Source: Aphanothece sp. CMT-3BRIN-NPC111
GTDB lineage: Bacteria; Cyanobacteriota; Cyanobacteriia; Cyanobacteriales; JAHHGU01
Length of the DNA: 43,486 nt
Direction: 5' to 3'
NCBI GenBank assembly: GCA_019359765.1
Contig: JAHHGU010000046.1
Span: 1 to 43,486, forward strand
The stretch's first letter is position 1. Each line of letters starts with the position of its first letter. This document shows positions 32,361-41,335 of the stretch, in pieces. Below the pieces are notes generated by a model. That model worked only from the letters and a program-made list of their open reading frames with translations. It had not been told where the DNA came from and ran no database searches. The position numbers and the translations under genes are program-made.

Positions 32361-34790
32361 ATGCCTGAGCAACCTCTACAGTGGCAAGTCCAGTCAACAA
32401 TTCAGCCCCCAGCTGAGTTTATTGCCGCCGTTAAGCGTCACGCACCAGCATCAGATGGACGTTATGCAGCGCAACTATTATGGCAACGGGGAATAAGAGA
32501 CACTGAGCAACTAGCAGGATATTTAAACCCAGACTTATATAGACCGGCTAGCCCGTTTGAATTTGGCGAGGAAATGCACTGGGCAGTGCAGAGATTGCAA
32601 CAAGCTCGTGAAGCTGGGGAAGTGGTGGCCATTTGGGGCGATTTCGACGCTGACGGCATCACAGCAACCAGCATCCTCTGGGAAGGATTGGGACAGTTTT
32701 TCACGCAGCATCAGCAGCTTTTATACTATATCCCTAATCGCCTCACAGAATCCCACGGTCTTAACGAGCGGGGAATTGACGCCCTTGCTCAGGCTAGCAC
32801 TAAGTTGATTGTTACCTGCGATACTGGCAGTACGAATATAAGTGAAATTGAGTATGCCCAGAATCTAGGTATCGATATTATTGTTACGGATCACCATACC
32901 CTGCCGCCAGAGCGTCCACCAGTAAAGGCGATCGTCAACCCCCGTTACTTGTCCCCCAACCACCAGATGTTCCATCTTTCCGGTGTCGCTGTTGCCTACA
33001 AGTTGGTGGAAGCACTTTATCAAACCCTGCCGAATGTCCCTCAACAGCCTTTAGAAGATCTCCTAGATTTAGTGGCGATTGGTTTGATTGCAGATTTGGT
33101 GCAACTAAGTGGTGATTGTCGCTACCTAGCACAGCGGGGAATTGAACGCCTGCAACAGCTTTCCTTAAAACAAACTCGTCCTGGAGTGAGGAAGCTACTA
33201 GAATTGTGCAAGAGAAATGGCGATCGCCCTACAGATATTTCCTTTGGAGTTGGTCCCCGCATTAATGCTGTTAGCCGCATCCAAGGTGATGCTCGTTGGT
33301 GCGTAGAGTTGCTCACCAGCCGAGACGAAAAGCTAGCCCTAGAGCTTGCCGAAGAAACTGAATTAGCTAATACCCGTCGCAAGTCCTTGCAAAAGGATGT
33401 TACCCAGCAAGTAAAAGATAAGCTAGCTGAGCTGGACTTATCAACAACCAGCGTCATTGTTCTCCTAGACTCCCAGTGGGCGGTAGGCGTCTTAGGCTTA
33501 GTTGCTGGTCAAGTTGCCCAAGAATACGGACGCCCTACCATCCTGTTAAGTACAGAAAGCTCCGAAACTCAGGATTCAGTAGAAACGTTGGATGCAACGT
33601 CAACAGAAAACTCAAAACTCAAAACTCAAAACTCAAAACTCTCTTTAGCCCGTGGTTCTGCCCGCTCAGTTAATGACATTGATTTATACCAACTGGTCAA
33701 ATCTCAAGCACACCTGTTGCATCGCTTCGGCGGTCATCCCTTTGCCGCGGGTTTGAGTCTACCAGTTGAAAATATCCCCATATTTACACAAGCCATTAAC
33801 CAGCATCTGCGGCAGTTGAGCCTTGCTAGCGGTGCTTTAATGACGCCAGTTGTGCAAGCAGACCTAGTTGTCACCGTAGCAGAATTGGGAAGAGATTTAT
33901 TCCGCGAACTGAAACTACTCGAACCCTGTGGCATGGGTAACCCAGTCCCGAAGCTGCTGATTCAAAATTGCTGGTTTGAGAACGTTTGGAATCGCAACAC
34001 TCAAGACTTCAAAGGAGGAAAAGTTCAATACATCAAAACTGAGTTGGAAATTCTGGATAACTCCACTGATATTGGTTTCCCCGGACTTTGGTGGGGACAC
34101 TATAAAGACGAAGTACCTCCAGGACGCTGCGATGCAATTGTCGAACTCGACTATAACAACTACAAAAAACGCCCAGAAGTGCGACTTTTGGCTGTTCGTC
34201 CCCGCGTGCAGGATGCTCAATTCGGGACGCCTACACAACTAGATTGGATTTTAGACTGGCGTAATGGCAACACGATTCCAGAATTACCATTGCCAGAGTT
34301 AGTTTTGCCAATTCGAGAATGTCCCACGAGCTGGGATGATCTGCAAGTATGGTTCCGACGGGCAATTCAGGGTAAGAAGAAATTAGCGATCGCATACCCA
34401 CCCCCAAAACCAATACCTTCTAGCCAAATCTGGCAACAACTGGTGGGAATTGCCAAATATCTCAGCAGGACTAATAAGATATCTACCCTAGCTCAACTCC
34501 AGGAAAAGCTGGGACTCAAGCGTACAACCCTGCAATTAGGACTTGAAGCTTTATCTCAGGCGGGTTTTCAGGTAACGCAAAGCAACTCGGTGATGCAGAT
34601 CGGGTGGCCTTTCAAGACCTATCCTTCTTTTACCGATGCTGAACTTTCTGGCTCTATCGAACAATTTTTAGCAGCCGTCCAAGAAGAACAATTCTATCAG
34701 CACTATTTCTACGTAGTTCCTTTATCTACTATTCAGGCTATGGCGACTCAAAGTATAGTTACAGCCCCTAGTCATTCATCCTCCCGTTAG
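32361..34790 (+). CDS. recJ: Single-stranded-DNA-specific exonuclease RecJ
   Basis: The 809-residue protein has the DHH phosphoesterase motifs: GDFDADGITATS near residue 94, CDTG, VTDHHTLPP and GVGPRINAVSRI. A DHHA1 domain (GVLGLVAGQVAQEYGRPTILL; RFGGHPFAAGLSL) and an OB-like domain (EPCGMGNPVPKL) follow. RecJ degrades single-stranded DNA 5' to 3' in recombination and repair. Two oddities: residues about 395-430 are a low-complexity insert, partly encoded by five AAAACTC heptamers. The last eight residues (PSHSSSR and part of the preceding codon) are encoded by one arm of a long hairpin. The C-terminal 150 residues look cyanobacteria-specific. Confidence 0.92.
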   Translation: MPEQPLQWQVQSTIQPPAEFIAAVKRHAPASDGRYAAQLLWQRGIRDTEQLAGYLNPDLYRPASPFEFGEEMHWAVQRLQQAREAGEVVAIWGDFDADGITATSILWEGLGQFFTQHQQLLYYIPNRLTESHGLNERGIDALAQASTKLIVTCDTGSTNISEIEYAQNLGIDIIVTDHHTLPPERPPVKAIVNPRYLSPNHQMFHLSGVAVAYKLVEALYQTLPNVPQQPLEDLLDLVAIGLIADLVQLSGDCRYLAQRGIERLQQLSLKQTRPGVRKLLELCKRNGDRPTDISFGVGPRINAVSRIQGDARWCVELLTSRDEKLALELAEETELANTRRKSLQKDVTQQVKDKLAELDLSTTSVIVLLDSQWAVGVLGLVAGQVAQEYGRPTILLSTESSETQDSVETLDATSTENSKLKTQNSKLSLARGSARSVNDIDLYQLVKSQAHLLHRFGGHPFAAGLSLPVENIPIFTQAINQHLRQLSLASGALMTPVVQADLVVTVAELGRDLFRELKLLEPCGMGNPVPKLLIQNCWFENVWNRNTQDFKGGKVQYIKTELEILDNSTDIGFPGLWWGHYKDEVPPGRCDAIVELDYNNYKKRPEVRLLAVRPRVQDAQFGTPTQLDWILDWRNGNTIPELPLPELVLPIRECPTSWDDLQVWFRRAIQGKKKLAIAYPPPKPIPSSQIWQQLVGIAKYLSRTNKISTLAQLQEKLGLKRTTLQLGLEALSQAGFQVTQSNSVMQIGWPFKTYPSFTDAELSGSIEQFLAAVQEEQFYQHYFYVVPLSTIQAMATQSIVTAPSHSSSR
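33607..33641 (+). repeat. (AAAACTC)5 repeat inside recJ
   Basis: Five perfect, contiguous heptamers lie within the recJ frame. Because three heptamers equal 21 nt, they encode a repeating NSKLKTQ heptapeptide. The frame stays open here. The same heptamer occurs next to gst, the SLH gene and moaB. Confidence 0.9.
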
Positions 34791-34816
34791 AAGCGACGAG
34801 GATGAATGGCTAGGGG
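34765..34816. terminator. Long hairpin overlapping the recJ stop codon
   Basis: CCCCTAGTCATTCATCCTC (34765-34783) and GAGGATGAATGGCTAGGGG (34798-34816) form a 19-bp stem with one G-T pair and a 14-nt loop containing the TAG stop. It can act as terminator without a T-tract. It also looks like a subterminal hairpin of an IS200/IS605-type element, but this is an inference. Confidence 0.65.
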
Positions 34817-35155
34817 TGTGTTGACGTTTAATAGACAAGCTGAAAAAAACTTTAACACTTAACACTCGTCATCTTGTTAAACTCTAATTTTAGGTACTGG
34901 TAAAAATTGTCCGTACGCCTTATACAGTACCAGCGCATAATACAGTAATGACACTGAGGAAACTGGCACATAATTCATGTAGCCTTATTAAACATACTGA
35001 GTATCTTGAAAATATTATTTTTCAGGGGTTACCAGTTCTGCAACCGCAACCTTCAGCTGAGTTAGCTATCCCTGACAGACTAACACCTTGACTGATTGCT
35101 CAGGGTATAAATACTCAAATTCTGTAAGCTCTTAACTTTGTTCTAGCCACCTTTT
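34817..35155. other. Intergenic region upstream of ctpA
   Basis: No coding sequence is evident. A TTGACT and a TATAAAT occur near 35090-35112 but only about 12 bp apart, too close for a standard promoter, so I do not call one. Confidence 0.45.
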
Positions 35156-36475
35156 ATGAACCAATCTTCCCAAAAGTCCCGTTTGTTCCAAGGCTTACTC
35201 GTTAGTGGAGCGATCGTAGCCACCTCGACCTTGTCTTTGTTTGGCCCGATCTGGTGTCGCTCCGTGCTAGCTGCACTGCAAGATAGCCCCAAAACAGTGG
35301 TCGATGAAGCTTGGCAACTTGTCAACCGCGAATATGTAGACGGCACCTTTAATAAGGTTGATTGGCAAACAAAGCGGCAAGAGTTACTGAGCAAAAACTA
35401 CACCTCTCGTGAACAAGCCTACATTGCTATCCGAGAAGCCCTGGAACAATTAAAAGATCCCTACACGCGCTTCATGGACCCGGAGCAGTACCAAGCGCTA
35501 ACTAATCAAACTTCTGGTGAACTGTCCGGTGTTGGTATTCGCTTGGGGCTGGACGAAAAAACTAAGAGCCTCTCGGTTGTGGAACCTATTGAGAATTCTC
35601 CAGCCTTTAAAGCTGGTGTCAAACCTGGCGATGGGATCTTGGCGATTGATGGTAAACCCACAGCAGGGATGACTCTGGAACAGGCATCGGCAATGATTCG
35701 GGGTGAGGCTGGTAAGCCAATCACCCTCAAGCTTTTACGGGAAGGCAAGGGAACTTTTCAGCTCACCCTGACTCGCGCTCAAATTGAACTGCCAGCAGTT
35801 CGTTACACCCTCAAGCAAGAAGGCAAGATGCGAGTCGGCTACATCCGCTTGAATGAATTTAGTTCCCATGCCACTTCACAAATGAGCCAAGCTATCAAGG
35901 CTCTCACTAACCAGAAAGCGAATGCTTTTGTGTTAGATATGCGGGGCAATCCGGGGGGATTACTACACGCCAGTATTGAGATTGGCAGGATGTGGCTAGA
36001 GAACGGTGCCATTGTTCGCACCGTAGGTCGTCAGGGAGACCACGAAGACTTTAAGGCTAATCATACAGCTCTGACCAAATTGCCCCTGGCAGTTCTTGTG
36101 GATGGCAACTCTGCAAGCGCTAGCGAGATTCTCGCTGGTGCCCTCAAAGACAACCGACGTGCCACCGTCGTCGGCACTCAAACCTTTGGCAAAGCATTAG
36201 TTCAGTCGGTTCATTCTCTTTCCGATGGCTCTGGTTTAGCGGTCACGATTGCTCACTACTACACGCCCAACGGCACCGATATTGGTCAAAAGGGAGTAAC
36301 GCCAGATGTCAAGATTGACTTGACCGACGCGCAGCGAAAACAGCTGGAGAGTAACCCTACCTGGATGGGGACGCGGAAAGACCCTCAATATGCACGGGCG
36401 ATCGCAGTTTTGGAAAAGACCCGCCTCGCCCAACCAAATGTCCCTCAATCAGTTCCCTCGGTCAGCATCCGATAA
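35156..36475 (+). CDS. ctpA: Carboxyl-terminal processing protease (S41, CtpA type)
   Basis: The 439-residue protein starts with a signal peptide or anchor (about 10-38), followed by a PDZ domain (about 118-200; SGVGIRLGL, AGVKPGDGILAIDG). The S41 core has MRGNPGGLL, the nucleophile Ser in GNSASASEI (about residue 320) and the general-base Lys in TFGKALVQ (about 346). In cyanobacteria the thylakoid-lumen CtpA trims the D1 precursor of photosystem II, while CtpB and CtpC paralogs have other roles. Sequence alone supports the family more than the D1 assignment. Confidence 0.88.
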   Translation: MNQSSQKSRLFQGLLVSGAIVATSTLSLFGPIWCRSVLAALQDSPKTVVDEAWQLVNREYVDGTFNKVDWQTKRQELLSKNYTSREQAYIAIREALEQLKDPYTRFMDPEQYQALTNQTSGELSGVGIRLGLDEKTKSLSVVEPIENSPAFKAGVKPGDGILAIDGKPTAGMTLEQASAMIRGEAGKPITLKLLREGKGTFQLTLTRAQIELPAVRYTLKQEGKMRVGYIRLNEFSSHATSQMSQAIKALTNQKANAFVLDMRGNPGGLLHASIEIGRMWLENGAIVRTVGRQGDHEDFKANHTALTKLPLAVLVDGNSASASEILAGALKDNRRATVVGTQTFGKALVQSVHSLSDGSGLAVTIAHYYTPNGTDIGQKGVTPDVKIDLTDAQRKQLESNPTWMGTRKDPQYARAIAVLEKTRLAQPNVPQSVPSVSIR

Positions 36476-36489
36476 CAGGAAGTAATTAA

Positions 36490-36540
36490 AGTTATGAGTT
36501 TTGAGTTTTTCTGAATTTATTCAATTCAAAACTCATAACT
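36490..36540. terminator. Convergent terminator built from heptamer-like repeats
   Basis: AGTTATGAGTTTTGA (36490-36504) and TCAAAACTCATAACT (36526-36540) form a perfect 15-bp stem. More heptamers (CATAACTCAAAACTT) run to 36554, just before the moaB stop. It lies between convergent ctpA and moaB. Confidence 0.65.
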
Positions 36541-36558
36541 CATAACTCAAAACTTTTC

Positions 36559-37062
36559 CTAACTGCGTAGCTGAGTTACTAGATGAACAAGTTCTGGCAA
36601 TATCAGCTGTTGGAGGGCGAGTTTGACAGCGCCAGTGGAGCCAGGAATCGAGAAGACTAACTTGCTTTGATAGGTACCGGCAACGGCGCGAGATGCGATC
36701 GCTCGTGAGCCAATTTCTTGATAACTCAGCCAGCGAAATAATTCACCAAATCCCGGCAATGTCTTTTCCAGTAGTCTCTCAAGGGCATCGTATGTAGTAT
36801 CCCTTGGTGCAATGCCAGTGCCACCGTTGAAAATCAAAGCATCCAGATCAGGGCGTTGACCTAGTGCTTCTAGCTGCGCCTGAATTTGGGTTGGTTCATC
36901 TTTAAGAATGCTGTAAACTTCCACAACATGACCAGCATCAAGAAGTAGCTGCCTAATCAGCTGACCGCTGCGGTCTGTTTCTTTTGAGCGTGTATCACTA
37001 ACTGTAATAACAGCGCAATTCACTGTCATTGTCGGTGGATCTGGGTGAGGTTGTTTAACCAT
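36559..37062 (-). CDS. moaB: Molybdenum cofactor biosynthesis protein MoaB
   Basis: The 167-residue protein has the MoaB/MogA fold: VITVSDTRSKETDRSGQLIRQLL, the molybdopterin-binding LIFNGGTGIAPRDTTYDALE, and LFRWLSYQEIGSRAIASRAVAG followed by SIPGSTGAVKLAL. The Asp residues in the GGTG segment support an adenylyltransferase or binding role in molybdopterin activation. The ATG at 37062 is about 55 bp downstream of psb28 on the same strand. No other moa genes are in the window. Confidence 0.9.
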   Translation of the reverse strand: MVKQPHPDPPTMTVNCAVITVSDTRSKETDRSGQLIRQLLLDAGHVVEVYSILKDEPTQIQAQLEALGQRPDLDALIFNGGTGIAPRDTTYDALERLLEKTLPGFGELFRWLSYQEIGSRAIASRAVAGTYQSKLVFSIPGSTGAVKLALQQLILPELVHLVTQLRS

Positions 37063-37117
37063 ACCTTTGGCATCACCATGAGCAACTAGCTTCAGCTAGG
37101 AGCTAAGCGCTCTCTTA

Positions 37118-37450
37118 TTACTGGCTAAGTCCCAAATCATGTTCTTCGGCATATCTTTGCATAAAGCGCATGAACCGATCCCACTCCTGTTCAGATTTCA
37201 TGATATAAAGTGCTTCTAACGCGTCAGGTCTACCATTGATAAATTTAGCCTTGACTTCTCGCGTTATCAGCTCGCCTTCTTCATCAATCAGGTACATTCC
37301 AGTAATATCTTCGGTGCTATTCTCACTTAGAGCCTTGGGATTTTGGAAATAAAACGTGGCGGTGCCATTGTTGCCACTACGAGAACGAGTCAGGCGCACA
37401 TCTGGTATGACTTCTTCGTTGATACCTCTGGAAAACTGGATTTCAGCCAT
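37118..37450 (-). CDS. psb28: Photosystem II assembly protein Psb28
   Basis: The 110-residue protein is a full-length Psb28: MAEIQFSRGINEEVIPDVRL, RSGNNGTATFYFQNPKAL, ITGMYLIDEEGE, VKAKFINGRPDALEALYIMK and the C-terminal EWDRFMRFMQRYAE helix. Psb28 binds the cytosolic side of RC47 and photosystem II assembly intermediates and protects them during assembly or repair. It is soluble, with no signal peptide. moaB follows on the same strand. Confidence 0.95.
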   Translation of the reverse strand: MAEIQFSRGINEEVIPDVRLTRSRSGNNGTATFYFQNPKALSENSTEDITGMYLIDEEGELITREVKAKFINGRPDALEALYIMKSEQEWDRFMRFMQRYAEEHDLGLSQ

Positions 37451-37848
37451 GATGAATGTAATTAAATTTTTGTGATGGTCTTGTAATTATCTTCTCATCA
37501 TAAGGGTACATCTACCCAGTGCCAGAAGCAGCGATTTTTCAGCTATAGGAACAGGTTAAGCCATTACGCTAACAGTGGCAGCGACAGCTAGATAGCTAAA
37601 ATGGCAAAATTATAAGTTGAGCAGTAACCGAGGCTAAGTTCATAAGCATACAATGTTATGACTTACGCAACTGCTTCAAGAGTCATCTGATTGAGAGCGT
37701 TATCCTAAAGGGGAGAAATTAAGCATCGTAGATTTTGAATAACTCTTACTTTTGCTTGAAAATATATCTAGCTAGCTAGACAAAAACTGTTAGATAAAGG
37801 AACGTTCACATACCAAATTTTATTAATAAACTTAAGTTTGCTTGTCCG
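37451..37848. other. Intergenic region between dtd and psb28
   Basis: I see no gene in this 398-bp AT-rich stretch. It must hold the psb28 promoter, which reads leftwards. A CTAGCTAGCTAG run occurs near 37770. Confidence 0.45.
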
Positions 37849-38304
37849 TCAACCAGCCTCGCGTTCTAACAACAAAGTAACAGGACCGTCATTCTGAATA
37901 GAAACTTGCATCATCGCCCCAAACTCGCCTGTTTCGACGCGCAAACCACTCTTACGCAACTTTTGAACAAATTTTTCATAAAGCAGTCGGGCGTCTTCAG
38001 GAGCCGCTGAACGGTCAAAAGAGGGGCGGCGTCCTTTGCGACAATCGCCGTAGAGGGTAAATTGGCTAACCACTAACAGCTCACCCTCTATCTCTTGCAC
38101 AGATTTTTCCCAGCGATCGCAGCTATTTTCATTACTTGGAAATAAGCGTAATTCCAAGCACTTGCGAGTCATCCAGTCGAGTTCTGCCTCAGTATCAGTA
38201 TCAGTAATACCGACGAGCAAATTTAGCCCTCGTCCAATTTTACCGACGATATTACCTGCAATTTCAACTTGAGAAGATTTAACCCGCTGGATGATAACCC
38301 GCAT
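37849..38304 (-). CDS. dtd: D-aminoacyl-tRNA deacylase (Dtd)
   Basis: The 151-residue protein is complete: MRVIIQRVKSSQVEIAG, GLNLLVGI, the active-site LLVVSQFTLYGDCRKGRRPSF and VETGEFGAMMQVSIQNDGPVTL with the family Gly-cisPro-like NDGPVT segment. It removes D-amino acids mischarged on tRNA. ATG 38304 is preferred over the start three codons upstream. It follows cobW on the same strand; a hairpin of heptamers separates the two. Confidence 0.95.
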   Translation of the reverse strand: MRVIIQRVKSSQVEIAGNIVGKIGRGLNLLVGITDTDTEAELDWMTRKCLELRLFPSNENSCDRWEKSVQEIEGELLVVSQFTLYGDCRKGRRPSFDRSAAPEDARLLYEKFVQKLRKSGLRVETGEFGAMMQVSIQNDGPVTLLLEREAG

Positions 38305-38308
38305 AAAA

Positions 38309-38415
38309 AGCAATTAGCAATTAGCTATTAGGTTTTATAGATTCGGCTGTATTTATACAATACAGAATAACCAGTCAAAGCTTGCTAATTGCTATTTGCT
38401 AATCGCTAATTGCTA
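38309..38415. repeat. Inverted clusters of CAATTAG-type heptamers
   Basis: AGCAATTAGCAATTAGC (38309-38325) faces an opposite-orientation cluster of GCTAATT/GCTATTT units (38382-38415), so the gap between cobW and dtd can fold into a hairpin. The cobW stop codon TAG lies inside the second cluster. Confidence 0.7.
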
Positions 38416-39522
38416 TTTGCCAAAGCCCTTGCCGCGTGTGGGGGAAGCCATACAAACGCAATTTTGAAGTTGCGATCGCAAAGTCTCCTTATCCAGACCC
38501 TGACCAATCAGCACCAGTTGGCTTTTTGGCTGTCCTTTCCACTCCTCATCCTCAATAGAGAAGCGCTTGCCGCAAAGATGGAAGACGTGACGCTTGGGAC
38601 TTTCATCAAACCATAATATTCCCTTGGCGCGGAAGACATTGGCAGGCAGCTGATTATCCAAGAAATACTGAAACTTCCTGATTGCTAGAGGTTTGTCACT
38701 CTGGAAGGAAATCGAGGTAAACCCATCATTTTCCAGGTGATGAGAGTGATGATCGTGATCATGGTCATGATGGTCATGAGTACAATGCCCATGATCGTGG
38801 TCACAATCGCTATGCTCCTGGTGGTCATGGTGGTGATGCTCATGACCTGACTTTTCCTCCTGGAAGTACTTGTCAGATTCAAATAAACCCACACTGAGTA
38901 TTAACGGGAGTGGTACCTGCGATCGCGTAGTGCGTAGAATCCTAGCACCCGCCTTGATATCCCGAATTCTAACTTCTAAGAGATCTAGCTCGGCTTCATC
39001 CACCAGGTCAGCTTTGTTGAGCAGGATAATATCGCCGTAGGAAATCTGGCTATGGGCGGCTTCGCTGTTAAACAGATCTAAACTAAAATTCTCCGAGTCT
39101 ACCACCGTGACGATGGAATCTAGGCGGGTCATGTCTCGCAGTTCCGTGCCTAAAAATGTCAGAGCAACCGGGAGGGGGTCAGCAAGACCAGTGGTTTCCA
39201 CCACCAGATAATCTATCTTGTCTTCGCGCTCCAGCACTTTGTATACTGCATCAACTAAATCGTTGTTGATCGTGCAGCAGATACAACCGTTACTTAACTC
39301 CACCATATCCTCGCCAGTGGTGACAATCAGCTCGTTATCAATGCCAATTTCACCAAACTCATTAACGAGAACAGCGGTTTTAACTCCTTCCTGGTTGCTC
39401 AGGATATGGTTGAGGAGAGTAGTCTTACCGCTACCGAGAAAACCAGTAATTATAGTAACTGGCAGACCGTGTTTAGGGGCATCAATTTCTTGGGATTGGT
39501 CAGGTGTGACTGCTGATTGCAT
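38413..39522 (-). CDS. CobW/ZNG1-type GTPase metallochaperone with His-rich loop
   Basis: The 369-residue product (from ATG 39522) is a COG0523 GTPase. It has the P-loop GFLGSGKTT (about 27-35), the metal-binding GCICC motif (Cys80, 82, 83), VVETTGLADPLP and the nucleotide-specifying LNKADLVD. A His/Asp-rich segment lies between about 223 and 265 (HHHHDHQEHSDCDHDHGH and more), then the CobW_C domain. This points to a zinc (or cobalt or nickel) metallochaperone. No Zur box was recognised and no zinc-uptake genes are nearby, so the metal is inferred. TTG 39537 is an alternative start with five extra residues. Confidence 0.88.
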   Translation of the reverse strand: MQSAVTPDQSQEIDAPKHGLPVTIITGFLGSGKTTLLNHILSNQEGVKTAVLVNEFGEIGIDNELIVTTGEDMVELSNGCICCTINNDLVDAVYKVLEREDKIDYLVVETTGLADPLPVALTFLGTELRDMTRLDSIVTVVDSENFSLDLFNSEAAHSQISYGDIILLNKADLVDEAELDLLEVRIRDIKAGARILRTTRSQVPLPLILSVGLFESDKYFQEEKSGHEHHHHDHQEHSDCDHDHGHCTHDHHDHDHDHHSHHLENDGFTSISFQSDKPLAIRKFQYFLDNQLPANVFRAKGILWFDESPKRHVFHLCGKRFSIEDEEWKGQPKSQLVLIGQGLDKETLRSQLQNCVCMASPTRGKGFGK

Positions 39523-39641
39523 AGCGCGGCTGTCCAATAACGTCAGAAAATTATAGGAACCTTAGAAATACAAAGATTCCAACTTCTATCCTAATCGGTG
39601 GACGATAGGAGTACATCAAGCAGCTGGTCTACGATGTACTT

Positions 39642-39770
39642 TTAGGCAAATCTAGCGTTAACTGCCTGAGCAATAACTCTTTTGCATTGATTGGCGATCG
39701 CCCTCAGCGGGTTTTTGACCATCGCAACGGATTCGGGAATAAAACGCCAGCCTTGGACGATGATGCCCAT
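39642..39770 (-). CDS. Possible 42-residue small protein
   Basis: A clean minus-strand frame encodes MGIIVQGWRFIPESVAMVKN followed by a basic, Ala-rich helix (PLRAIANQCKRVIAQAVNA). It uses ordinary codons including a HIP1 site. The stop is followed at once by an imperfect hairpin (TACATC...GATGTA). No ribosome site is obvious and I recognise no family. It could be a small gene or a remnant. The rest of 39523-39857 holds nothing I recognise. Confidence 0.3.
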   Translation of the reverse strand: MGIIVQGWRFIPESVAMVKNPLRAIANQCKRVIAQAVNARFA

Positions 39771-39857
39771 TAGCTTGAGAATCTTGCAATCATGCAATCA
39801 TAGAACAACGATGTCAGCCGTGATTGCTTCTGCTAAGAGGAAGATTGAAACCCGTTT

Positions 39858-41318
39858 ATGACCCTAACCCTTTACAACACCCTAACTCGTCGCCAAGAAT
39901 TATTTGAGCCGCTAGAACCAGGCAAAGTGCGGATGTACTACTGCGGCGTGACGGTGTATGACTACTGCCACTTGGGTCATGCCAGAGCTTGCATAATCTG
40001 GGATGTGGTGCGCCGATATCTACAATGGCGGGGTTATGAAGTTCGCTTTGTGCAGAACTTTACTGATATTGATGACAAAATTCTTAACAAGGCGCGGCAA
40101 GAAGGCTCGTCAATGGAAGAAGTTGCTGAGCGCTTTATCCAAGCTTATTTTGAGGATATGGGGCGTCTGAATATAAAAGAAGCAGATGAGTATCCCCGTG
40201 CAACTCACACACTGGACGGGATTCAGCGACTAATTCATGAGTTGGAACATAAAGGCTACGCTTATCCAGCACAAGGAGATGTTTACTATGCAGTGCGCCG
40301 CTTTCCCGAGTATGGCAAGCTTTCAGGCCGTAAGTTAGAAGATATGCAAGCTGGAGCCAGCGGTCGGGTTGGTGTGGAAGACCCAGAGGCATCCAAGAAG
40401 CAAGAGGCGAATGATTTTGCCTTGTGGAAGGCGGCTAAACCAGGGGAGCCAGCGTGGGAATCGTCTTGGGGTGCTGGTCGTCCCGGGTGGCATATAGAAT
40501 GCTCAGCGATGGTGCGCGATCGCCTTGGTGACACAATTGATATTCATGCTGGTGGTGCCGATTTAATTTTTCCCCACCACGAAAATGAAATTGCCCAATC
40601 AGAAGCTGTTACTGGCAAGCCTCTAGCTAACTACTGGGTACATAACGGCATGGTGACAGTTAATGGCGAGAAAATGTCCAAGTCTTTGGGCAACTTTATC
40701 ACCATTCGCGAGTTACTCGACCGCCCCACCGATCCAATGGCAATACGGCTGTTTGTGCTGATGGCACAGTACCGCAAGCCCATTGATTTTACTCAAGATG
40801 CGATCGCAGCTGCTCAAAATGGTTGGAACACCCTTAAAGAAGGTCTTCTGTTTGGATATGAATATGGTGGGCAACTCGGTTGGGCAGTAAGAGAAGCGGA
40901 AAATCCCCCCATCCAAAATCCCCAAGTAGAGCGATTCCAAAGTGCAGTCGATGATGACTTTAATTTTGCTGGCGGTTTAGCTGTGCTGTTTGAACTAGCA
41001 AAAGAGTTACGCAAAGAGGGAAATCTTTTAGTACATCAGGGAAAAACTGAGACACCTCCACAGGTACTAGAACAGCAGTGGCATACGCTGGTTACTTTGG
41101 CGCAAGTTTTGGGATTGGCAGCTAAAGCGAACGATGAAGCCGCCCAGCCTTCTCCTGGTTTAAGCGATGCGGAGATTGAAGCGCTGATTCAACAACGACA
41201 GTCAGCCCGAAAAGCGAAGAACTTTGCGGAAAGCGATCGCATCCGTAACGAGTTGCAAGCCCAAGGCATTACCCTAATTGATCAAGCGGGTGGTGTGACG
41301 CGATGGCATCGCAACTAA
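39858..41318 (+). CDS. cysS: Cysteinyl-tRNA synthetase
   Basis: The 486-residue class I synthetase has the zinc ligand Cys29 (MYYCGVTVYD), the HLGH signature at 38-41, a second zinc region in GWHIECSAM with HAGGADLIFPHHENE, and KMSKS at about residue 272. The C-terminal anticodon-binding helices end with RQSARKAKNFAESDRIRNEL. It charges tRNA-Cys in the cytoplasm. Length fits the family. It is followed by short repeats before the next gene, so coexpression is uncertain. Confidence 0.97.
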   Translation: MTLTLYNTLTRRQELFEPLEPGKVRMYYCGVTVYDYCHLGHARACIIWDVVRRYLQWRGYEVRFVQNFTDIDDKILNKARQEGSSMEEVAERFIQAYFEDMGRLNIKEADEYPRATHTLDGIQRLIHELEHKGYAYPAQGDVYYAVRRFPEYGKLSGRKLEDMQAGASGRVGVEDPEASKKQEANDFALWKAAKPGEPAWESSWGAGRPGWHIECSAMVRDRLGDTIDIHAGGADLIFPHHENEIAQSEAVTGKPLANYWVHNGMVTVNGEKMSKSLGNFITIRELLDRPTDPMAIRLFVLMAQYRKPIDFTQDAIAAAQNGWNTLKEGLLFGYEYGGQLGWAVREAENPPIQNPQVERFQSAVDDDFNFAGGLAVLFELAKELRKEGNLLVHQGKTETPPQVLEQQWHTLVTLAQVLGLAAKANDEAAQPSPGLSDAEIEALIQQRQSARKAKNFAESDRIRNELQAQGITLIDQAGGVTRWHRN

Positions 41319-41335
41319 GGGCTAGAGGAAATGCG

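Noticed and set aside
35090..35115. Sigma70 promoter for ctpA
   Set aside because: TTGACT and TATAAAT are present but only about 12 bp apart instead of 16-18.
38680..38894. Met/Thr/Ile-rich minus-strand ORF within cobW
   Set aside because: It is a frame-shifted reading of the His/Asp-rich codons of the GTPase gene.
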